Origin: Spirosomataceae bacterium
Lineage (GTDB): Bacteria; Bacteroidota; Bacteroidia; Cytophagales; Spirosomataceae
Assembly (NCBI GenBank): GCA_025455795.1
Contig: JALOLW010000075.1
Location: 1-11,360 of the forward strand
Direction of reading: 5' to 3'
Length of the DNA: 11,360 nt
A program made the translations under genes and the position numbers. Below are positions 6,703 to 11,360 of the stretch, piece after piece. A model generated the notes under the pieces. That model was not told the DNA's origin. It saw only the letters and a list, made by a program, of their open reading frames with translations, and ran no database searches. The stretch's first letter is position 1; every line of letters begins with the position of its first letter.

Positions 6703-7073
6703 CTAAATACAAATCCCGATCTACTAAAAATACTTTGTACGCCTGCGTTTTGGGGAAAAGCATTCACATACTCAAATCCAAGTTCAGACATGACATTCAG
6801 CAAGTCAGTTTGGTTTCTGATATTCAAGTACTTATTACCTTCCAAAAGGTCTTCTAATTCTTTGAGCGGTTGCTCATATTTTGAGTTTTTGGTATGAATT
6901 GCGATGTTAATTGAACTACTTAAAGCAGTGGTGACATTATCGCAGTTGATGATAACGTACTCAGGAAGGTCTTCTATTTTGACCGTTTTATCCTTGACGG
7001 ACAGCATCTGCGCGTACAAACTCGTCGTAAATGCTAATGCACAGATAGTTGTAATGACTTTAAGATTTTTCAT
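6678..7073 (-). CDS. Small secreted protein of unknown function
   Basis: This gene encodes 131 residues. It begins with a clear Sec signal peptide: basic MKNLK, a hydrophobic core VITTICALAF, and a likely cleavage site around LYA-Q (residues 19-22). The mature part is about 110 residues. It has an acidic middle (LKELEDLLEG) and a C-terminal block with DLLNVMSELGFEYVNAF followed by FVFRKK. That layout, 'LLN.M...G(W/F)E.V ... F.F(R/K)K', is reminiscent of small exported Bacteroidota proteins of unknown role, a resemblance from memory. A single Cys remains after processing, so no internal disulfide is expected. It starts 27 nt after the clan AA protease gene and probably shares its transcript. 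The last codons form part of the terminator stem of the convergent gene. I do not recognise a function. Confidence 0.72.
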   Translation of the reverse strand: MKNLKVITTICALAFTTSLYAQMLSVKDKTVKIEDLPEYVIINCDNVTTALSSSINIAIHTKNSKYEQPLKELEDLLEGNKYLNIRNQTDLLNVMSELGFEYVNAFPQNAGVQSIFSRSGFVFRKKGQLVK

Positions 7074-7100
7074 GCTGTATGTTTTTAGATTGGATGTTGT

Positions 7101-7520
7101 TTATTTCACTTTCATCTGAGCAAAATATGGATGATCAGGATTTACAATCAATTCTTGTCGGAGGGGATGGATAAGTACATCCATATCTTCGAGTGGGATG
7201 GCTCCCAGCAATACTTCGTTATCGGTAGGAAGTACCATTGCATTGCACATCGTGCGGCGATTTTTGAATTTGAGTTCTACGTGTGAAACTACATCGCATT
7301 CCACAATCTGTCCATTGGCTAACTGCGCTTTCCGCTTTTCGACAACGGGCAGTTGGAGTTGTTCTTGGATACTTTCGTTGATACAGAGCATGTAAGAACC
7401 CGTATCCACCAAAGCCGAAACATTCATTCGTTTGATTTCGTCTTCTCCAATGATAAACTTGCGAGCAAGCGTAAGGTCTTCTCCATTGACCAATTCAATA
7501 TCAGCATATATTAGTCCCAT
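7101..7520 (-). CDS. Clan AA (retropepsin-like) aspartic protease family protein
   Basis: This 139-residue single-domain protein has the aspartic protease motif ALVDTGSYM, with Asp39-Thr40-Gly41, and the family's later hydrophobic-Gly motif VLLGAIPLEDMDVLI (103-117). Such short one-lobe proteins resemble retropepsins and would have to dimerise to form an active site with two Asp residues. There is no signal peptide or membrane segment, so a cytoplasmic location is likely. The opening MGLIYADIELVNGEDL and the closing VNPDHPYFAQ are typical of a bacterial subgroup often annotated only as 'clan AA aspartic protease'. Natural substrates of this subgroup are not known to me. The gene starts 20 nt after the yicC stop and lies 27 nt before the secreted-protein gene, so it is likely part of a pdxA-yicC operon tail. 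Confidence 0.85.
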   Translation of the reverse strand: MGLIYADIELVNGEDLTLARKFIIGEDEIKRMNVSALVDTGSYMLCINESIQEQLQLPVVEKRKAQLANGQIVECDVVSHVELKFKNRRTMCNAMVLPTDNEVLLGAIPLEDMDVLIHPLRQELIVNPDHPYFAQMKVK

Positions 7521-7540
7521 TTTCGTATTTGTTGGATGGT

Positions 7541-8428
7541 TTAAATCACATTCGCGGTCTGTTCTTTGATTTTTTCGAGTTCGTCTTTCATCTGAACCAC
7601 CAATCGCTGAATGGCCGCGTCGTTGGCTTTGGAACCGATGGTGTTGATTTCGCGGCCTATTTCTTGGGCGATAAAATTGAGTTTTTTACCGTTGCTGTCT
7701 TTGCTTTCGAGGGTTTCGACAAAGTACAGCAGGTGGTTGGTAAGGCGTACTTTTTCTTCTGAAATATCAAATTTTTCGATGTAGTACACCAACTCTTGCT
7801 CAAAACGGTTTTGGTCAAAAGATTCGTCTTGGAGCAAGTCGCGCACGCTCTTTTGCAGTCGCTCGCGTACCTGTGGGATGCGGTTTTTGTCCAGTATTTC
7901 TACTTCCGACAGCAGTCCACTGATACGAGCAATGGCCTCATTGAAAGCCACTTTGAGCGACGCGCCCTCTTGTTTCCGAAACTCGTTACACTTTCTCAAT
8001 GCTTCATTGACTGCGTTTTTGATTTGGGCCACATCGGTCGCTTGTTGGGCTTCGGTGGGGGCATCGGTGAGGTAGGTATTGGGCATTTGGAGAGCCATGC
8101 GGAGCGCGTCGGTAGGCGTGGCTTCAAACTGCAACTCTCTGGCGGTCTGCACAATGTCTCTAAAATACGCTTTCACCAACGGTCGGTTGAGCATCGTACC
8201 CGCGCTGCCTTCGCCCACGGGCGTGATGTTGAGCGAAAACTCCACTTTGCCGCGCTCCAACGCCTGCGTGATGAGGTTACGGATTTCGATTTCGTGTTCG
8301 GAATAATTGCGCGGAATCCGACAAAAAATATCCAAAAACTTAGAATTGAGCGATTTAACCTCGGCAGTTACCGACAGTGTTTCGGATTCGATGGTGGCTT
8401 TTCCAAAGCCCGTCATGGATTTGAGCAT
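7541..8428 (-). CDS. yicC: YicC/YloC-family endoribonuclease
   Basis: This 295-residue protein has the two family signatures. The N-terminus is MLKSMTGFGKA with EVKSLNSKFLDI shortly after (about 26-37). The C-terminal DUF1732 region contains EKFDISEEKVRL, GKKLNFIAQEIGREINTIGSKAND and a final KDELEKIKEQTANVI. Length and architecture are normal. YicC proteins are reported to be endoribonucleases that affect small-RNA or mRNA turnover, and they are conserved in many bacteria; the exact role in Bacteroidota is less clear. The start codon lies one nucleotide after the pdxA stop, which implies translational coupling to that gene. In other bacteria yicC often precedes the guanylate kinase gene gmk; here a clan AA protease takes that place. 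Confidence 0.92.
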   Translation of the reverse strand: MLKSMTGFGKATIESETLSVTAEVKSLNSKFLDIFCRIPRNYSEHEIEIRNLITQALERGKVEFSLNITPVGEGSAGTMLNRPLVKAYFRDIVQTARELQFEATPTDALRMALQMPNTYLTDAPTEAQQATDVAQIKNAVNEALRKCNEFRKQEGASLKVAFNEAIARISGLLSEVEILDKNRIPQVRERLQKSVRDLLQDESFDQNRFEQELVYYIEKFDISEEKVRLTNHLLYFVETLESKDSNGKKLNFIAQEIGREINTIGSKANDAAIQRLVVQMKDELEKIKEQTANVI

Positions 8429-8429
8429 C

Positions 8430-9515
8430 TTATTTTTCCTCTTGTGAGGTCATTTTTTCAACTACTGGATTCTTTTTGAGGGCATTCTTTTCCATCTCGG
8501 CGTTTTCCTTGCGGCGTTTGGCAATGTCAATGGCCGTAAAAATCGCTTGTCGCATCGAAGTTTCGTCGGCTTGGTTTTTGCCCGCGATGTCGTAAGCAGT
8601 GCCGTGGTCGGGGGAGGTCCGTACAATCGGCAGTCCCGCCGTGAAATTCACGCCGTCGTTGAACGCAATGGCTTTGAAAGGTATCAGTCCTTGGTCGTGG
8701 TACATGGCCAAAACCGCGTCGTATTTACGGTACGACTGCGCCGCAAAGAAGCCGTCTGCCGACAGCGGCCCGAAAATAAGTTGTCCTTTGTCGCGGAGTT
8801 GTTTCACGGCGGGCGCGATGATGTCTTGCTCTTCGCTGCCCAGTAGCCCACCTTCGCCCGCGTGGGGATTCAGCCCCAGCACGGCGATACGCGGTTTACG
8901 GATGCCAAAATCGTTTCGCAACGACTGAATCATGGCTTGGAGATTGGCGACGATTTTTTCCTTGGAAAGGTGTGCCGCCACTTTGTTGAGCGGCACGTGG
9001 CCTGTCACCACGCCCACCCGCAACTGCTCACTGACCATGAACATCAGCGGTTCTTTGACCCCAAACGCATCGGCCAAATACTCGGTATGGCCAGGGAATT
9101 TAAATTCCTCACTTTGGATATTGTGTTTGTTGATGGGTGCCGTCACGAGGGCATCCAACTTGTTGGCTTTGAGGTCTTCCATCGCTTTCTGGAGGCAGAC
9201 AAGCGCGGCTTGTCCTGCTTCGGGTGTCACTTTACCGGGTTGGATTTCTTCTTCTTGGTTCATCCAACAAGTGATGATGTTGGTGTTTTTGGGATTGATT
9301 TGCTCTACGCGCTGCGCGCCAAACAAGTTCCAATCCTTCATTTCTAACAGGTTGCGATAACGGTTCAAAATCCGCATTGAGCCATACACCACGGGCGTAC
9401 AAATACGATTAAGTTGGTTGTTGTGCAATGTTTTGAGAATCACCTCTGGGCCCACGCCGTTGTAATCCCCCAGCGTAATCCCAATGATGGGTTTATCAGT
9501 ATGCTGTTCACTCAT
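8430..9515 (-). CDS. pdxA: 4-hydroxythreonine-4-phosphate dehydrogenase
   Basis: PdxA oxidises 4-phosphohydroxy-L-threonine in the DXP-dependent pyridoxal phosphate pathway, as a cytoplasmic metal-dependent dimer. The protein has 361 residues from the ATG at 9513-9515 (MSEQHTDKPIIGITLGDYNG). The substrate-binding His143 is in PGHTEYLAD. Metal ligands are His173 (TGHVP), His218 (NPHAGEGG) and His273 (MYHDQGLIP), with the same 45- and 55-residue spacing as the E. coli ligands. The C-terminal RTSPDHGTAYDIAGK is also diagnostic. The last 25 or so residues are a Lys/Glu-rich extension past the usual end. The frame stays open 48 codons further upstream, but that part is encoded by low-complexity repeats and is not PdxA-like, so the shorter start is used. 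A SerA-type gene is divergent, and yicC follows after one nucleotide. Confidence 0.95.
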   Translation of the reverse strand: MSEQHTDKPIIGITLGDYNGVGPEVILKTLHNNQLNRICTPVVYGSMRILNRYRNLLEMKDWNLFGAQRVEQINPKNTNIITCWMNQEEEIQPGKVTPEAGQAALVCLQKAMEDLKANKLDALVTAPINKHNIQSEEFKFPGHTEYLADAFGVKEPLMFMVSEQLRVGVVTGHVPLNKVAAHLSKEKIVANLQAMIQSLRNDFGIRKPRIAVLGLNPHAGEGGLLGSEEQDIIAPAVKQLRDKGQLIFGPLSADGFFAAQSYRKYDAVLAMYHDQGLIPFKAIAFNDGVNFTAGLPIVRTSPDHGTAYDIAGKNQADETSMRQAIFTAIDIAKRRKENAEMEKNALKKNPVVEKMTSQEEK

Positions 9516-9521
9516 TTTCTT

Positions 9522-9603
9522 CGTTATTAGTTGTCTGTTATTGGTTATCTGTATTTCCGTGTTCCAATATTCCATGTTCCGTTCTGCGTATTTCCGTGTT
9601 CCA
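9522..9603. repeat. Low-complexity repeat tract in the pdxA/serA intergenic region
   Basis: The 16-bp sequence GTATTTCCGTGTTCCA occurs at 9551-9566 and again at 9588-9603. Between them is a related unit with TCCATGTTCCG. Next to these, 9522-9551 holds several degenerate TTATTAGTT / TTATTGGTT / TTATCTG words. Similar short degenerate words recur between genes in many Bacteroidota and cyanobacterial genomes, a recollection rather than a search result. The tract makes an artefactual N-terminal extension of pdxA on the - strand. It is followed by a pyrimidine-rich stretch (about 9604-9634). Confidence 0.7.
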
Positions 9604-9659
9604 GTCCTCCTTATTCCTTTATTTCCTCTTTTTCGCTGCAATTTACGAATAAACCGCAC

Positions 9660-9667
9660 TATTTTTG
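9660..9667 (+). promoter_or_regulatory. Candidate -7 element for the serA-like gene
   Basis: TATTTTTG matches the Bacteroidota -7 consensus TAnnTTTG at every fixed position. Transcription would start near 9674, leaving a leader of about 20 nt before the ATG at 9693. No convincing TTTG is seen at -33. The site lies just after the repeat and pyrimidine tract, and I found no equally good motif for pdxA in the opposite direction. Confidence 0.5.
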
Positions 9668-9692
9668 CACCTTAGACCAACAGACTCCCACC

Positions 9693-10643
9693 ATGCGTTT
9701 TTTGATTGTGGACGAAATACACCCCTCACTTTTTCCACTTTTTGACCAACAAAACTGGCCATACAGCTATCAGCCAAAGCTCAATCGTGCCGAAATATTA
9801 GAGCAGATCGCTGATTTTGAGGGACTTATCATTCGGAGTAAAACCACCATTGATGAGGAATTTTTGAGCTACGCACCTCGCTTGCGGGTCATCGCACGGG
9901 CGGGGGCAGGCTTAGATTTGATTGACTTGGAAGCGGCTCAACGCCGTCACATCGCGGTTTTTGCGGCCAACGAAGGCAACCGCGACGCCGTGGCCGAACA
10001 TACCGTGGGGATGTTACTCACGCTTTTTGCCAACATCAACAAAGCCGACCGAGAAGTGCGGCAGGGTCTTTGGCAACGCGAACCCAATCGGGGCATTGAA
10101 TTGATGCACAAAACTGTGGGGCTGATAGGCTACGGTTTCAACGGCAGTGCCACGGCGCAGCGACTGAGCGGTTTCGGTTGTCGGGTGTTGGCGTATGACA
10201 AATACCTCCACCAGTACGGTGATGCTTTTGCTACCGAAGCCTCGCTCGACCAAATCAAACACGAAGCCGACGTCATTAGTTTGCACGTGCCGCTTACCAA
10301 CGAAACCCGCTATCTGATTGACGATGAATTCATTGCGTCGGTAGCCAAACCATTTTTTTTGGTCAATATCGCCCGTGGAGAAATCGTCTCGCTCGACGCG
10401 CTCGTGCGGGGACTTCAAAGCGGCAAAGTACGCGGGGCGTGTTTGGACGTGTTGGAAAACGAAAAGCTCGATCGCCTCACTCCTGCTCAAAAAGCGGCTT
10501 TTGATTATCTTTGCCAATCCGACCGTGTGATTCTGACGCCGCACATTGCGGGCTGGACCCACGAAAGTTACGTTAAAATCAATGAAGCGTTGGTGAAGCA
10601 GTTAAAAACATTGTCCATTGGATTCTCATTACCTTCAATATGA
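9693..10643 (+). CDS. serA: D-2-hydroxyacid dehydrogenase, short-form phosphoglycerate dehydrogenase type
   Basis: This 316-residue NAD-dependent D-2-hydroxyacid dehydrogenase most resembles the short 3-phosphoglycerate dehydrogenases that start serine synthesis. The substrate domain includes EGLIIRSKTTI and RVIARAGAGLDLIDL. The Rossmann motif GYGFNG is at 146-151, followed by Asp169 in LAYDK, which favours NAD. Catalytic residues are Arg228 (NIARGE), Glu255 (DVLENE) and His284 (LTPHIAGWT). The C-terminal ACT/regulatory domain of long SerA is absent. Start ATG 9693 gives a family-like N-terminus; the open frame extends upstream through repeats but is not homologous there. Its position divergent from pdxA allows another reading: a PdxB-like step (erythronate-4-phosphate dehydrogenase) in vitamin B6 synthesis. 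That is inference from context, so the gene symbol is tentative. Confidence 0.85.
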   Translation: MRFLIVDEIHPSLFPLFDQQNWPYSYQPKLNRAEILEQIADFEGLIIRSKTTIDEEFLSYAPRLRVIARAGAGLDLIDLEAAQRRHIAVFAANEGNRDAVAEHTVGMLLTLFANINKADREVRQGLWQREPNRGIELMHKTVGLIGYGFNGSATAQRLSGFGCRVLAYDKYLHQYGDAFATEASLDQIKHEADVISLHVPLTNETRYLIDDEFIASVAKPFFLVNIARGEIVSLDALVRGLQSGKVRGACLDVLENEKLDRLTPAQKAAFDYLCQSDRVILTPHIAGWTHESYVKINEALVKQLKTLSIGFSLPSI

Positions 10644-11360
10644 CCGCAAAAGAAGCCCAAAAACTCCTCGGCATCCGCGACGACCAAGTGCTACTCCTCA
10701 AAGCCGCGCTCTATCCCCCCGACGAAGCGATAGGATATTGGCAACAATGGAAAAAACACTGGAACTTACTTCCTAACTCCCTCTTAGGAGGGGCAGGGGA
10801 TAGGGCTTCTTTCGCACAGATTGATACCGAGTCACAACGTATTTTGCCGTTAGTTTTCCGCAACTTAGAACATACCCAAGACCCGCTCCTTCCTGCCCTC
10901 AAAGAAACCTACCGCGTGACCTGGATGCGAAACCAACGCCTCCTTCAAAAAGCCCAAGCGGTAGTAAAGGCACTCAATGATGCCAACATCCCCAACATGC
11001 TCCTCAAAGGTATCCCGATGTCGTTGCATTATTACAAAGACATGGGTGTACGCCCCATGGGTGATGTGGACATACTTGTCCCCTACGAATATTTAGACCA
11101 AGTCGTAGAAATTCTCAAAACCCTCGGCAACATCCCTAATCCCATCGAATACAAATACCGACACCTCCTCCACGCCATGCACTGTTTCGACGAAGGCGGC
11201 ATTGACGTGGATTTGCATTGGTTTGTGCATTATTTACAAATGAATAAAAAAACGGAAGATGAATACTGGAAGCATAGAATTCCTTTTTCTCTTACAGATA
11301 CCATCGAAACAAGCATATTAGCCCCTCATCATCAGGTATTTCATAATATCATTCATGGGT
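10640..11360 (+). CDS. Nucleotidyltransferase-fold protein (NTP_transf_5-like), 3' end outside window
   Basis: The ATG at 10640 overlaps the serA-like stop as ATGA, indicating translational coupling. The frame is open to the window edge (240 codons seen). The protein resembles the uncharacterised nucleotidyltransferase family known as NTP_transf_5: LLKGIPMSLHYY (121-132), then RPMGDVDILVP with Asp142 and Asp144 as the probable metal-binding pair, and GGIDVDLHW (186-194) with further Asp residues. Members are often found as accessory enzymes near biosynthetic clusters; the reaction here is unknown. The N-terminal ~100 residues are helical. A stretch at about residues 43-58 (LLPNSLLGGAGDRASF) is unlike the rest and is encoded by a G/C-rich palindromic repeat, so it may be a recent in-frame insertion. 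Confidence 0.82.
   Translation, partial: MTAKEAQKLLGIRDDQVLLLKAALYPPDEAIGYWQQWKKHWNLLPNSLLGGAGDRASFAQIDTESQRILPLVFRNLEHTQDPLLPALKETYRVTWMRNQRLLQKAQAVVKALNDANIPNMLLKGIPMSLHYYKDMGVRPMGDVDILVPYEYLDQVVEILKTLGNIPNPIEYKYRHLLHAMHCFDEGGIDVDLHWFVHYLQMNKKTEDEYWKHRIPFSLTDTIETSILAPHHQVFHNIIHG
10770..10806 (+). repeat. Palindromic G/C-rich repeat-like insertion inside the nucleotidyltransferase gene
   Basis: The stretch has an imperfect inverted-repeat structure: CCTAACTCCCTC on the left, TTAG as a loop, and GAGGGGCAGGGGATAGG on the right, with CCCTC/GAGGG as the core stem. It resembles the dispersed 'cctaacccc...aggaggggcagggg' elements that I recall from Bacteroidota genomes. It adds codons without breaking the frame. 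The family assignment of the repeat is from memory only. Confidence 0.5.

Noticed and set aside
7796..8479. 227-codon + strand open frame antisense to yicC
   Set aside because: yicC is supported by both family signatures; the antisense frame shows no motif and runs across the yicC/pdxA junction.
9516..9659. N-terminal extension of PdxA by 48 residues
   Set aside because: The extra residues come from low-complexity repeats, and the PdxA family begins just after the ATG at 9513-9515.
9531..9692. N-terminal extension of the SerA-like protein
   Set aside because: The upstream part is repeat and pyrimidine-tract DNA. A good -7 promoter motif (9660-9667) falls inside it, so translation should start at 9693.

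Overview
The window looks like chromosomal DNA from a Bacteroidota bacterium, most likely a Cytophagales member (a Runella/Dyadobacter/Spirosoma-like relative is a guess). The evidence is the moderate base composition, the absence of strong Shine-Dalgarno sequences, promoter candidates with the Bacteroidota -7 motif TAnnTTTG, a clan AA aspartic protease of a type common in this phylum, and short degenerate repeat tracts between genes. No tRNA, rRNA, insertion sequence, phage gene or CRISPR array is visible.

Left part (1-6702): the window opens with the C-terminal end of a LacI-family regulator on the + strand. Facing it on the - strand is a complete polyhydroxybutyrate (PHB) operon, transcribed phaB - phaE - phaC - phaA (4596 down to 266) with gaps of only 12-36 nt. 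Thiolase (PhaA) condenses two acetyl-CoA, the SDR reductase (PhaB) makes 3-hydroxybutyryl-CoA, and a class III (PhaC/PhaE) synthase polymerises it. Divergent from the operon, across a 240-nt AT-rich region, lies a stand-alone LytTR DNA-binding protein with no receiver domain. It is followed on the + strand by a 402-residue helical protein that resembles PhaE/phasins and ends at a strong rho-independent terminator. I read this as a self-contained PHB granule locus with its own regulator and a second PhaE-like granule protein.

Right part (6678-9515, - strand): a tightly spaced series, pdxA (vitamin B6 synthesis), yicC (endoribonuclease family), a retropepsin-like clan AA protease and a small secreted protein. 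They probably form one transcription unit; the pdxA and yicC genes are one nucleotide apart.

Far right (9693-11360, + strand): a short-form D-2-hydroxyacid dehydrogenase of the SerA/PGDH type is divergent from pdxA. Its stop overlaps the start (ATGA) of a nucleotidyltransferase-fold protein that runs off the window. The pdxA/serA intergenic region contains repeated low-complexity motifs, and the nucleotidyltransferase gene carries a G/C-rich palindromic stretch that looks like an in-frame inserted repeat.

The most interesting part is the PHB locus: a full phaBECA operon in a phylum where PHB synthesis is not typical, two PhaE-like proteins, and a single-domain LytTR regulator between them.
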